From Annona cherimola (lineage: Eukaryota > Streptophyta > Magnoliopsida > Magnoliales > Annonaceae): a DNA stretch of 64,000 nucleotides. The notes under the pieces were generated by a model that did not search any database, was not told where the DNA came from, and was given only the letters and a program-made list of their open reading frames with translations. The position numbers and the translations under genes are program-made. Positions 1 to 12,821 of the stretch are shown here, piece after piece (the stretch's first letter is position 1; each line of letters starts with the position of its first letter). The stretch is from contig CM059972.1 in assembly GCA_030490835.1 (NCBI GenBank), positions 17,027,764 to 17,091,763 on the forward strand, written 5' to 3'.

Positions 1-2922
1 GGTTAAGAAAAATTGTAATTATTAAAAATATATATGTATATAAGAATTTCAGGTAAGCCTAAATGAAGATTAAATTTAGGCAAGAGCATATATGATGAAT
101 TTGGCTATCGTAAATGAGTTATAATTATTATTTTTTAGAAAAAGTATAATACATATGAATGATGATGGAATGATAAATTATAAGTTAGATAAATGGAAGT
201 AAAGAGAAGTTGGGGAAAACTCAACTATTAAATTGAGATTATGAGCTTGGATATTAATTTTTAGGCATTTAATTATTGTATTTATATAATTATGATTAGT
301 TTAATCATTAGATGATGAGGTATTATATGTTAAGCTATGAGTGTTGAAGATTTAAGTGGAATAACTTAGTTAATAGGTTGTTTGGCCTTGAAAGAAAATT
401 TATTAGATTAACTCATATGCTTTATGTAGAAAGGAAATAAAATTGAAATGAAGTGAAATAAATGATGTATTTTAAGCAAGTGAGAGAGTTAAATAAGAGT
501 AAATGGAATGAATTATGAAATTGAGAAGCATGTTGGGTAATTTAAAATATCAAGTCACTTAAGTTGTTTTTCAATGGATATTATGGTTATGTTTTGAGGA
601 GAAGTGGAAAAAAGGCTGTAAAGGCTATCTTACGTCTAAATGACCTTACAATATGAAAATATCATTTATATATCGAGTGAAAGGATTAAATCATGATTTT
701 GAATAAAATGGAAGGAAAAAAGATATATTTTTTGGGTAAAATAAGGTTATTAGTTAATATGTCAAATGATCTTAATTGTTATTAGATAGTTAAATTGAAT
801 TAAATGATTAAAATTTTAAAAAAAGAAATGTAAGTAATAGGGAACCCAATGAATGCGTCAATATGGGTAACCCTATTATGTGTAAATGAGATCTAAGTTG
901 CAATAGATGAATTTACTGTTTAAAAATATAAGTTTTTATGGAGACAAAATAAAAATGGAGTATACTAACTTTTAAGTTGTATAAATAGTGGTAGAAGCTA
1001 TACGAAGCTTATATGTTTATTAAGTGTTATGTATAAAGTTAAAACTTGAATTACAATTATTAGTTAAGTGTTAAATGCAAAGCTAATGCAATTCATAATC
1101 TTATTCAAATGTAGGTTAAACGTGGGATGGTATAAAAGTTTAAATAGCTTGGAAAGTAAGAAATTTTAAATTTAGTTCAAGTTTGGATGTAAAGGGTATT
1201 TCAAGGGTAGTTAACTTGTAAGGCTATGGTTCATCCAATTTGAAAGTGTGGTTAAGTTAAAAAGGAGTTAGAAACTTTGGATAAGGAGATTTCAAGTTCA
1301 TGAATACTTGAACTCCATGTCCAAAGATCTCGAAAAAGTATGTAGTTAGATGCATAATTAATCATGGAATAAGAATGTGTGATGGGTAAAATAAATACTT
1401 AGATGTATTTTTTATTGGCTATAATAAGAAGAGGTAAAGGAAAGATGAAGGAAAGTATAAAAGAAAATGGAGGAATGCTAAAGGGAAGAGGTAAGCAAGC
1501 TCTTCAAGATTCTTTTTGTTCAAAATAATTTCATGGTAAGAAAAATCTATTCTTGCCTTTTTATTCAAGTGAGTTTATTTTATTTAAATATTTCTTTAAA
1601 TTGACATGCATTGAAAAGGTACTTAGGGATGACCATTACCCTGTGCATAAGTTTTACAAAGAGAATGTGTACTTGAAATATTTTTACAACTTGATTTTCA
1701 TATACAAATCATGTTATCATGTTGAGTTGGCAAAACTCAATTCATGTCATAAATGCATAAATGCACGTGTGAATGGAACTCATGCATGAGGCTTTGTCAA
1801 GGTTGTAATTAGACAGGTAGGTCGTCCTTGACGTTGCCTAGTCAGTGCTTCCGACGTATGGGCGGGTGATCACTTGATAAGTGTCATCTGTCAAACGAGG
1901 AATAAGTCATGAAATGATGTATGTGTGTGCATTCATCTCATTATCACACATGCATACGAGATTTTAAGAGTTTTATGATTTCAGTTAATGCCACAGATTT
2001 TGGAAATTATTTATTTCTAAATGCTTGCTTATGAGTATTTTATACTAATTATTTTCAATTAATCAGTGAGTGCAGATGATGCAGATTTGATAAAGAGCCT
2101 TCACTGCTAGTTGAGCAGTGAATGTATGATTTTTAATGTTTTTGATGAATTTGGATTCATGGGATTGTAATTATTATAATTGTGAGTATGTATTATATTT
2201 AAGTATTTTATGTTGTTGTTAAACGTAGTAGTTAGTTTCTCATGTGAAATATGATTGTATAAGGAATGTATTAGTTCTAATTGAAGAAAACGTGAGATGA
2301 ATTAGTAAAAAATGTTGGAATTGTATTGACTATCAAGTTTTGTATTGCCCAATCATCCTAAGTATAGATGGTATGCTGTCGGATTTTAGGTAATAAAATG
2401 GAACCAATGTTGGTTCTAAAGAGAAGAAAAGAAAAAAAATTCAGGCTCATTTCCCGACAAATTTTCTGCTCGTATAAGCATGAAACTTTCAGTTTCATTT
2501 ATAAGTTTCACCACCTAAAAAGATTTGTGGAGTAAGGTACCATGACGCTGTGTGGGGGGCCCGCGGGTCGGGGCCCTACACTTAATGAGCTTCTACCTCA
2601 CATAGTTTTATTTTCAGTGAAAAATAAGAATATAGTGGTAAATTAGAGCCACTATCAACATGAAAAAAGGTGAAACTAGCAGAGCAAAGGATAAAAAAGT
2701 TTAGAGTTGTTGAAGTTTTCTTATAATGCTTACCTGTATTAATAGTGGACACCAAATATGTATAATGACTCCATGAGGAGTATACTTGAGATGTATTAAT
2801 TAATATTTATATAGTTTTGCATCTTAATATCTATTTTTATCTTGAGAGATTTTATTCATCATGGTATTCTTAGCTTTGACACAGTAGACTACGTTCATGA
2901 CACCTCGATGGTGGGGTGTTAC
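1..2922 (+). mobile_element. 3' part of a long Ty3-type LTR
   Basis: The segment 2580-2922 matches 6940-7240 closely, including shared stretches such as 'cacatagttttattttcag' and 'ctagcagagcaaa'. Both copies end in a gtgttaca terminus, the usual end of LTRs of the Tekay/Del type. Upstream of 2580 the two are only weakly alike. The start is not in the window, so this is either an LTR cut by the window edge or a truncated copy. No gag or pol coding sequence is seen. A GC-rich patch lies near 2550-2575. The open frame at 1553-1789 has no recognisable domain and is not taken as a gene. Confidence 0.5.
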
Positions 2923-3000
2923 AGCATTATTCCAGTCATTGATTGCAACATGGCCACATTCCTTGTCATAAATGATGTTGCTGGAACATTTAATAGAGTT

Positions 3001-3300
3001 GTGTTCTTGTCAGACTAGTCCAAAAATATATTTTTTGATTTTTTTTATAAATATGTTAATTTACTTCCATTTATTCTATAAATCAAGTTTTACCATTTTT
3101 TATTATGTTTAGGTATTTATTTTGGATTTTTAAAAACAGGGATACTTAAGTCATTTTAAAATGGTAAAACTTTATTTAAAATAACTTAGGTACCTCTATT
3201 TTTAAAAATCTAAAATAAATATCTATATATCCAAAAATGGTGAAACTTGATTTATAGTGATTTTATACCACTCTAAAAAGATAATTCATTAACAAGAACG
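3001..3300. mobile_element. Foldback MITE, 'cttgtc' end type
   Basis: The left end (tgttcttgtcagactagtcc) pairs with a right end reading aacaagaac. The two halves form an imperfect stem: 'tataaatatgttaattta' and 'aatcaagttttaccattttt' on the left recur inverted on the right. It is related to the element at 3803-4127 and shares its inner stem with many other MITEs in the window. It has no coding capacity. Confidence 0.55.
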
Positions 3301-3720
3301 AGCCACAACCCATCCATCTGCAACAAATGCTTAAAAAAGCATGCAAATGCTCGATTATGAGTTTCTGAATTCCACAAGCAAGATTTGAATTTAATTAGTT
3401 TATTCATATTTGTTATTAAATAATTTTTATTTTACGGGTTATAATATTTTTATAAGATCGTGTTTAATGTTAGCTAAAACATTGATGATGATTTACACTT
3501 GGACAATCAAGATGTTGATCTAAGGAGAAGTTGGGTTAAATCATCTGTCTTGTTTATCCTTCATTGAAGTATATTTCTCTAAGTTGTTCCATCATCCGAT
3601 ATGGATGATGATGATAAAGACAATAATTGGCTTTAACTTCATTTTTAATAAAATTAAGTTAAGTCTAAAATGAAATTGCTATGAGGAAATTCAATTAAAA
3701 ATTATCTTTATCATATTTTG

Positions 3721-3840
3721 AAAAAATATGTTTTGGATCAGTATGAAATCACCGGATTTCAAACTGGTTCGACAAGATCACAACTCATTTATATGGGAGT
3801 TGTGATCTTGTCAAACCGGTCTGCCCAAAACATATTTTTT
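3721..3840. repeat. Near-perfect palindrome
   Basis: The arms 3763-3786 and 3797-3820 are reverse complements at 22 of 24 positions, with a 10-bp spacer. A second pair of arms, 3721-3736 and 3824-3840, extends the hairpin. It looks like two MITE ends of the same family meeting head to head, the right one being the start of the element at 3803-4127. Confidence 0.7.
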
Positions 3841-4127
3841 TTGTTTCTTTCGAAATTTCTTTATAAATATGTTAATCTAGTTATATTTAATTTATAAATC
3901 AAGTTTTACGTTTTTTAGATATGTGTAGATATTTATTTTAGATTTTAAAAAGCAAGACTAGTTAAGTAATTTCTTAAATACTAATTTTTTTAAAAACTAA
4001 AATAAATATTAACACATATCCATGTTAAAACTTGATCTATCGATTAAATATAATTAGATTAACATATTTATAAAAAACTTAAAAAAAATGTTTATGGACG
4101 GGTCTGAAATTATCCGACAAGATCATT
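3803..4127. mobile_element. Foldback MITE, 'cttgtc' end type
   Basis: The left terminus tgatcttgtc and the right terminus gacaagatca are exact inverted repeats. The inner stem (ataaatatgttaatct on the left, agattaacatatttat on the right) is also inverted. It is non-coding and non-autonomous. Confidence 0.65.
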
Positions 4128-4887
4128 TGGCCATTTAAATAACGTGGAGAAGCACCTAAAGACAGTGACGCGTTGTAGGAGGAAACTCCCCGTAATTGCC
4201 CCTGTTTCCGTACCTCCTGTAGGAAGCCACCATGAAAAGCTTACGCGTGGACCCCACTCCCAATCCTTTTTCTTTTCATTAATCGCATGCGAACTGCAAA
4301 TATGAATGATTAAGGCCTTGTTTGGTCGGGCGAAAAGCCCGCTTGTGACGAGTTATTGTAGTGAAGAGAAAAAAGGAGTGAAAGCTAGTCCGAGGGGATA
4401 AAATCCTAAAAGCCACCAAAATTTGCCGCTCTACTGCCTTGAGGAATGAGGATGAAGTGGGGAAAAAATGGGGAATACATCAGATTAACCCAGCTCTTTC
4501 ATCCGATAAAAAAGAGATTAGCCCAGCTCATTGCTTAACTGGCCTTGAACTTAAAACTAAAACATATTGTCCCATATTTCCTTTCACTTTAAGCTGGGAC
4601 AACATATTACAGCATCAACATTAGATTAAGCTTAGCCCATCTCATCATATGACAGGGCATCAACTTAAAACTAAAATATATCGCCCCACCTATTACAGGA
4701 TCAAGTGTCTATGAAATAGTACTAATCTATCTGTTCAATGATGGAGGGATTGAAATGGCAAGTCTTGTGCTTCTTGACTCCATTTCACCAACAACATTAA
4801 TGGTGATATCGAGTCCGTCTCTCTTGGCTGGGCATTAGACCGTGTAATCTGTCAAAATAGTTCCACAGTGTCGGACGTTAGGGTATG
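4128..4887. other. Low-copy stretch without a gene
   Basis: Balanced base composition around 4140-4330, then 'ggccttgtttggt' at about 4315, which resembles the end of a MITE but has no partner end that I can find. The short frame 4439-4624 has no recognisable features. Nothing else is supported. Confidence 0.4.
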
Positions 4888-7240
4888 TGTAACGGCCATA
4901 GTTATGCAGAGCCGTTTTTTAAATAAATAAATAAATAAATAAATGGTGGGATTTATGACAATTAAATCCCAGCCGTTTAGCAAATAGATTAGTATAAAAC
5001 AGGGAAATGTGAGGTGAGTTTTAGCCATTTGAAGGAGAGACTTGAGCAGAAGACGAATTGACGTAGGAGGAAGGAGTTTTTGAAGGTAATCTCATTGCTT
5101 TTACAATATAGGCAGCTTGTTTCTCAGATCTAAACCATTCATGATGTTTCTAGCATGACTAATTAGTTACGAGAATATTATTGAAATGTTTGGTGTTGAA
5201 ATTTTACTTATTTCAATGAGAAGTAGCAAATAAAGGGCAGAAAATGCTATATGATGAAATAAACATACTTCTGGACATAATCAGGGAATTGTGACTGTAA
5301 GATAACAATATAATTATATGTTTAGCTTTCCTACAAAATTTCAACTTGATCAGACTTATGGATTTTTAGATATAGTAGTTTTTATGAAGATTTGGAGTGG
5401 TGAATATGTATATTAAGGACAAAACACAAAAAAAAATAATTATAGAAAAATACAGATGTAAAAATAATAATATGAGCTATTACAAAAATTATTTGGGATA
5501 TTTTACAGTATATATGATGAATTAATTCTGTTAAAAATTAATTTAGATAGCTATTTGACATGATATTTAATTTTAACCCTTTATTAAACCCCTTATGTTA
5601 AATCTAATGATAGAGATGTTATTTTGAGAAATGGACCGTCCAGATTATAAAACATAATATTAGAATCTTATTCCAAAAAGTTCAGATCAAATGGACACTT
5701 ATATTAAGAGATATAAGCTATTGTATCAAGAGAATACGGATCGTTGAAATAAATAAATAAATAAAAATTTCTGGACTGGTGGGCTAAGCCCATCTAAACG
5801 AGCCCAGTGAACTAAGAAGCTCACGCTCAATCATAAGCCCACAGAAACAAAGCCTAGCCCATGTAAACAAGTTAGCCTACTTCCAAGCAAGCATCAAGTC
5901 GAGCCCAACTTCTAGCCCCCCAGCAGTAGCAATTGGCGGCCAACTGCCGGCGCCGGCGACTGGCCGGTTGGCAGGCAAAATTTTTTTTTCAAAATAAATA
6001 CAGAAAAATTTAAAAAATTATGAAAATTATGAAAAATACCTAAAAAATTAAAGTCAATATTTAGAAGCTTAAATAAGTTTAAACTTATAATTTTTATAAG
6101 AAATGAAATTATTTAAAGGTGTGATGCTATAAAAATAAAAAAATTAGGAAAAATTACAAAAATATGAAAAAATTATAGAAAGTATTTAAAGAAGTATGAG
6201 TCCAAATTTATTTATATATATAAGAAATAAAGTTTTTAAAAGTGGAATAATATAAGAATAAATAGGAGAAAATAGAATTTTGACTGATTAAAATTATGAG
6301 AAATTTGGGAAAAGACATAAATGAAAATTTAAATAATCTTTATGAAAACCAGAGTGAAATAATGAACATATTGCGATGAAAATTAGAAAAAGAGGAGTTC
6401 TAAAAGTCTGCTTAGAGGTAAGTAAACTTTTACCAAAACATAACTTTGAAAATATTATGTGAATATTGTGATTTGCTATGAAATGTGATTATTTATTTAA
6501 ATTGAAATTTTCTTTCAAGTTGGTTTATTCAAATATGAGCATTGTTATTTCAAAATCATGTTAAATAGTGAATTTAAGTGGTGCATTAATCACAGTGCAT
6601 GAGCATGATATATAATTGCATATTGGGTTTGCCACTAAGGAGTAAAGTAGTATGGTAGTACCTGTGTAGTAACCTTAGGACTACCAAAGAAGATAAATTA
6701 GTTCACGACTGTGTAGCATGATTGCACACAGCACAAGTATATGACAATACCTATAGTAGAAATGCATGATTTAAAATTCACATATGTGTGCACATGTATC
6801 AAGATGTTTTAATTTTCATTAATTAGAGTTCGTTGTGCATAAAAGACAATATAAACATTGTGTTTGTTGTTGAAAAAAATCAAAATGACTGCAAAATGAA
6901 TTTAGTAAAAAAATATATTTTTACTTACTAAGTTTTCAGCTCACATAGTTTTATTTTCAGTGGAAACACGAGGATACAATGCTAAACTAGAGCCTCTATC
7001 AACATGGGAAAAAGACGAATCTAGCAGAGCAAAAGACAAAGAAGTTTAGATTTTTATAGAAATTATCTTATAATGCTTACTTATTTTGAATATAAACACT
7101 AAATATATATAATAACTCCATAATGAGCAGACTTGAGATGTAATAATTAAAAATTTTATGATTTTACATCTTGGGAGATTTTATTCTCTACTTGAACATA
7201 GTAAACTTTATCCGTAATACCTCAAGCGTGGAGTGTTACA
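4888..7240 (+). mobile_element. Solo LTR of a Ty3-type retrotransposon
   Basis: It begins TGTAACGGCC and ends GTGTTACA, a short inverted terminus with TG..CA ends typical of this LTR class. The 5-bp flanks are gtatg (4883-4887) and gtata (7241-7245), a near-perfect target duplication. There is no primer-binding site, gag/pol or second LTR next to it, so it is read as a solo LTR left by LTR-LTR recombination. A TATAAAA box lies at about 4993, followed by a plausible transcribed leader. A GC-rich part lies at 5930-5970. The 3' 300 bp matches the LTR ending at 2922. An (AAAT) microsatellite lies at 4921-4944. Confidence 0.6.
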
Positions 7241-8353
7241 GTATACGTTTGCCTCTGGGGATAACTAGGTAATCGACATAAACCGAAGAGTAACCACACT
7301 TAATTTTGATGGCATTTCATGTCTCAGATGTGATATATAAAAACATTGCCATTCCATGGTCGGACCCCATTTATCTATATTTTGGCTTTGAATGTTGAAA
7401 AGTCTTCCGAGTCCTCCATTTTGTAGGATGCAAGATCCATGATCCGAGCAATCGAAGTTTACTGTAACAGCTTTCCCTGGATCAAAAAGAACTAGTTGTT
7501 GGGACCCTTTCCTTGGTCGAATATGATTGCCGATGACCTGAGAAAGTGATAGATTTGGTATCTGCACATACTAGCAATGTTGTTTTTATAAACCTCTTTC
7601 AGTGGAGTGGAGTTGAAGTGGTCTGGTGGATCTTGTGACCTTGGTTACTCATCTGCTGTAACAACCCAGTCTGATAGCCCACAACATGGTTTTAAAACTC
7701 ATTATACTATATTACTGTGTGTACCTTCAGACCCATATTTTAAACCATCAGGAACTCTTTCATGTTTTTGATATAGGATTCAGTTCTCTACTGTATCAGT
7801 ATCTCTACCCTCTATAGTTCTTACCGCCATCACATCTGCCACTTGGTTCCGCATTTAGACACAGAGCTAGGCCAAATTATCAGTAGCTGTAAAGTTTGCT
7901 CTACTTTGGGCAATTGGATCCTCATGTATGAGAAAAGGGGCATTTAAAATGTTACAACATCTGTTAGAGATGTGTTTCATGAATTCAAAGGAATTTAAAA
8001 TGTTATAACATTGGTCAGAGAAGTGTTTCATGAATACAAAAACCACTTACTTATAACATAGCCATTTTAGTTTCATAAACACAATGAGAAATCAGCTTCC
8101 GGTTAGAAAGAAATTGGCCTAGCTAGTGGCAATTGGATGCATGCCGTAAATGGTCATTCAGTCTGTAAGACACATTGATCCATGTATGACCATTAATTTA
8201 GAGGGCCTATGTTGCTTCAACTTCTTTACATCAGTCGCATCTTGGCACAAACGTTTTAGATCTCTTACGCTGCAGACTACTTCAATTGATGGATTAGTAA
8301 TTGAGAATCACACATAATTGTGCCTTCTTTTTTTTTTTTTTTTTTTTTTTTGC
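7241..8353. other. Low-copy DNA, possible decayed gene fragment
   Basis: Codon-like composition and a 100-codon frame on the minus strand (7265-7567) suggest a gene relic, but I recognise no domain and no intron signals, so no CDS is called. Positions 7939-8040 hold a roughly 51-bp imperfect tandem duplication (shared core 'atttaaaatgtta' and 'gtgtttcatgaat'). A T-tract of about 24 lies just before 8351. Confidence 0.3.
7939..8040. repeat. 51-bp tandem duplication
   Basis: Two adjacent copies (7939-7988 and 7990-8040) share 'atttaaaatgtta', 'caaca/taaca' and 'gtgtttcatgaat.caaa' with several substitutions, so the duplication is not very recent. Confidence 0.6.
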
Positions 8354-8642
8354 CACTACAAGAAAATGCTTTTTTTGCAACCCTTGTTGGCCAGGAAAAA
8401 ATCTTTATTAGCAAGAAAAATGTATATGCGAGGAATTTTTTTATTTTTTATTTTTTTGCTTATGATGATACTTTTATGGAGAAAGAAAAATTTTCTTACT
8501 TATGATGATGTTTTCATAGACAATTTTTTTCTTGCTTATTGGCAACCAAGTTTTTTTTAATAATCAAAATTTAACTTTTTTTAAAGAATTTTTATTGCCA
8601 AAAATAAAAAATTTTGTAGTGAGCCTTATCTTCTTTGTAGTG
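8354..8642. mobile_element. CACTA-type MITE
   Basis: It starts cactacaagaaaa, the hallmark terminus of plant CACTA (En/Spm) elements, and ends ttttgtagtg at 8621, with a second ttgtagtg at 8642. The interior is T-rich with no transposase. The overlapping frames at 8318-8560 are chance frames in low-complexity DNA. Which of the two right ends is original is unclear, and no clean 3-bp target duplication is visible. Confidence 0.6.
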
Positions 8643-11214
8643 ACAGCTCAAAAATAACCGAAATGCTTCAAAATTCGAAAGTGGAAGATTCTTTGCCTAA
8701 GGACATCTAGTTTAAATCTCTTCTCACTTGAATAAATTATTGAAAAACTGACCCTCCGTACATGTGAGATTATAGAAATAAAAAATATTTAACTAAAAAG
8801 CATTCTCGGTGGAACATGAACTAAATATTATAGTCACAGAAACACGAGCCAATATGGATGAGCATTGATAAAAGTAAAATAGCACGTAAAACACGTGGAC
8901 CAGTAAAATTGTAGTCCTAATAATAATTCCAGTCTCAAATGTGATCAGACTGTTTACTTGGAATGTATGCGCATCTTTTCTTACGTATTGCCCGATTAAA
9001 ATATGTTAGGTCGTTTCATTTTCAACATGCTTGCTTAGTAAACAAGAAATACCCAAAAGACGCAGTAATTTCAATAGCATAATAACATGATTTAGAAAAG
9101 ATTCAAACTTCAAACACTTTCTACTCCACTGGTTCTACACGTTGCGCAAAATGACATGGTCGGGGTGGATGAGTGAAGCCATTTACTCTAAAAATGATGG
9201 CGTCATAGCAGATCAAACGAAGATTTGCTATCCAAGATTCCGAACCTTTCACTGTCTAGCAAACAAACAACTATGGAAAGTTGTGCATGTCTGTTACATG
9301 TCTTCTCAAGCAGACATGGATAACTGATCGATTGCATATACAGTTGAATAAGATGCCATCACCTGTCTTAATTTCATGATTGGGTAATGTGAATAGATAC
9401 CGCTGATTCTTGTTGAAAAGAGGTGGAAGATCACCATTTATTTTCACTGATTTAATCCAAACCAGGTCATGAAACAAACCTAAACCCCAAGGCAGTTTAA
9501 CTCTTATTAAAACTCTTACAGCTTACCACTTGATTTCCTGATCTAGTCCAAATCAGGAGATGAAAAATACTGTCCCAAAGCAGGTTACCATCAAAATCAC
9601 AAATGACTGTTGCAATGGAAATACCATTCAAGAATATTAATGTAACATTCTTGACAATTCCATATTCTTAAAGGCTAACAACACAGCCATATGACTAATT
9701 AATTAGTTGACCATAACTTCCTAACTTTGAGTGTCAAATTTTGCTAACTCATATTGCAGAATGGGAAATTTTATAATTTTGTTAGCAGCTTTCGCTTGAG
9801 AATTAGGGTTTTTATAAGGGCGATGAAAGTCACGGAAATGTATTGTAGTTGCGATTAGCTCTAATCTGGTTTTAGATGTTTATCAGGAATATAAAATTTC
9901 AGGAATCCGTGTCAATGAACAGTTTCCAAATGTAGGCTTGCTTTCTTATAAGGAAATGTGCATACACAGACACATCTAACTGAGTTTATCAACACTTTAA
10001 TGTCCCAAATAGTAAATTTCCAAGTGTAGTACTTTTGGATGCACTAAGTAAGGAAGTATACTTAGCTTCCTTCTCTGACCGGGGAAGATTCTACATGTTG
10101 ATATAGGAGAAATGGATAGGCTTCGAATTCGCTATGATTGTTGAATAATCAATCAAACGATGATTTAACAATTAATGTAGACTCATCTTTCACTATCTAC
10201 AAATCGAGATAAATAGCAGACAATTGGTTGGACTGGTTCTGTCTTCTCAAGAAGGCCTTGCTAGCGGATAATTGATAATCAGGATCAATATCCTTATTGA
10301 TTCTTGCCAAATAGTTTTAGCATTGATATTGTATGCTGGATGCTTTACAGAGACAAGTTTGTGTATATAATGCAGCTGCATTATCACATGTAACTATGTT
10401 CATGGATATCTACTTGTGGATTAAAAATATTCATAATCTTATCTGGTTCACTAAATATTTGTTTGGCTCGTGTAATCCTGCATTAACTTCAACCAAATCC
10501 GACAGTTGATAAGAGACCAATTTCTGCTAATTATTAAAATGAGATGAACCATAGTTCTAGTTCTTTTCTCATCAGACCTACTCATGCAACGTGCCAACGA
10601 ATATAGACTCACAATGATTAACAACGAGTGGGGGAAGAGGGGAGATGGGATGGTTAGGGGATTAATATGCTATTAATATAATATTGAAGATCGTAATCAA
10701 TTAATTATGCCAGAGATTTTATGTGACAAAACATGGGTAGTCGTTGCAAAATCTTTCTGACTTAACCTGGGGTTGCATTGGCAGAATTAAGCAATTTTGA
10801 ATCCAGTGATTCTACCGCCTTCATTATTTTCAGCAGTTGTCCTGCTAAAGCTAGCCAGGTGAAAGCTAAATGATAGCTGTACCCTTTATTTGACAATCTG
10901 TCCAAATATAGAGCTATGATTGGAGGAGTCAATTAGTACATATAATCATATTATTCAATTTGCAAAACTAAGTAACCTGCTTAATTGTAATATAAGTTAA
11001 GATATGAAGTAAATACACACCAATAAAAAAAAATTACGAAACGAAGTCTTATTTTGTGCTGTGCCAAAAATATTTCCTGAGTGATCTAATTCCTCATGGA
11101 ATATAATTAAACTGCATCACATGATTTTATGTTAGCTACATTTTTAGCTATTTCAGGACCACATGCAATTGAGGCTGTTGATTGGTTACAGGTCATTTAT
11201 AATTAGCTGTGTAT

Positions 11215-11320
11215 GAATGGGACGTTGGGAGATGGGCAGTCTGTTGTTGCAACGTAGCATTCAGCTCACAGCTTTCGGTGCAAACCCAAGAACACGTGAT
11301 ATTAACGTTAGAAATCGGGG
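11215..11320. promoter_or_regulatory. Conserved non-coding block with CACGTG, copy 1
   Basis: 'aacgtagcattca' and 'ccaagaacacgtgat' plus 'aacgtta' are shared with 29350-29420. The CACGTG core (G-box/ABRE type) is at 11293-11298. It lies about 1.5 kb downstream of the MYB copy 1 stop codon. The regulatory role is inferred from retention between duplicates only. Confidence 0.45.
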
Positions 11321-11809
11321 GATAAAGATGTAGTACCAGTACAAAAGATTGTAGCAGAATTTGGCATATGCATATTCTTCATTAATTACTACTCCTCAGG
11401 GACTAGACCCGTGGAACTGGACCGTCTATCTAATCGGCCTTGTAGTAAAATCATAGCCACGGTTGATCATTACAAAAAAAAAAAAAAAGTTTATGTCTGG
11501 CTAACTTTTCTGAAGTCACATCTGGTCTCACATACAGGCATCTTTCTTACTATTGCAACTAAAAATGCTAGTATTATGTAGAATCGAATCTAAATGGTTA
11601 TATTAAATATTAATTTTAGCTACATATAAGGAAAAAAGTGGCGAAGTATGCGTTACCACTCTTAAGTAGCTATGTATGTGCAATCAAATTAATGTGTATG
11701 TATTAATAAAAGATATTATAATATATACATATGTAGCAAAATAAACATTGTATGAAACAAAAAATAATTTCTTTTAATGAAATTTATTGTTGTGGTGGAT
11801 AATTAGTTT

Positions 11810-12180
11810 GGAAGTTGATTTTATGCACCTATGTGCACTTAACTTCGGCACACCCGAGTATAAACACCTATTTTTAAAATTTTTTTTATATGATTGTTAA
11901 TCTAAGTGTATTTAACGTATATATCAAAATTTTTAATTTTGAATATTTTTAGACATTTGTTTTTTATTATTTAAAATCAGTGACATTTTAGTAATTTAAA
12001 ATTATTGAAAATGCTACTGATTTTAAAAATAAAAATATCTAAAAATGGTAAAAATTAATATACATGTTAAATACATTTAAATTAATACTCTTGTAATTTT
12101 TTTTAAAAAATATAAAAATAAGTTAAATCCACCCAAGTGCACTGAAGCTAAGTGCACCCGGGTACATAAAATCAGTTTCC
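11810..12180. mobile_element. Mutator-like MITE, 'gtgcac' end type
   Basis: The terminal inverted repeats ggaagttgattttatgcacc and ggaaactgattttatgtacc (read inward) are followed by inner repeats with gtgcact..gcttcgg. The 9-bp flanks aattagttt (11801-11809) and aattagtta (12181-12189) match at 8 of 9 positions, a target duplication length typical of Mutator-like elements. It is 371 bp and non-coding, and lies 0.6 kb downstream of MYB copy 1. Copy 2 of the duplication lacks it. Confidence 0.8.
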
Positions 12181-12821
12181 AATTAGTTAGTCGCACAGGT
12201 CATAGAATGTGATAGACTAGGGTATCTAAATCAAATAAAGTAATTCTAGCTAACAGCAAGTGCCAAGTACATGCAAATTAACTTTAAGGTTACAAGAAGA
12301 TTAATCTCTTCTATTTCATGAAAATCTACCTGCCTCTGCCTAGCTATCATCCCATCATCTTAGATTCAGCGATCTATACACATGCCTGTAGTTTCCCGAC
12401 ATTAATATGGGTACACTGTTTATCTATCCCCACTATTTGAAGTTTTGAACCCATGCCATGAGGCTCACATGAAGAGCTGTTCAGATGATCTAAACCATTC
12501 ACCGCCAAGGCACCAGGCCACTGTCAACATTTTCTGCATGCATCTACACTAATATTGCATGGATAGAATAATCAGTTCCAATGTTAGCTAGCTACAAGTA
12601 GTTCTTTTTCTTTTTCCATATATGTACCGTGGATGGCTCCTAATAATCAGCTGATCATCTTGCATGTGCCAAATTTGAAAACCTTCCTATGCTAACCCTT
12701 GCCTAAATGGTTCCTATATATATCATGTCTCGGACTAAATACACTTATGATAGGTGGTTAACAAGTTAGGATTTGTGTGCTGTTAAATAATTTGATAATT
12801 TATATACCCGGCCTTCTTTAG

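Noticed and set aside
7265..7567. 100-codon minus frame as a gene
   Set aside because: No recognised domain, promoter or intron signals. Kept only as a possible fragment in the region description.
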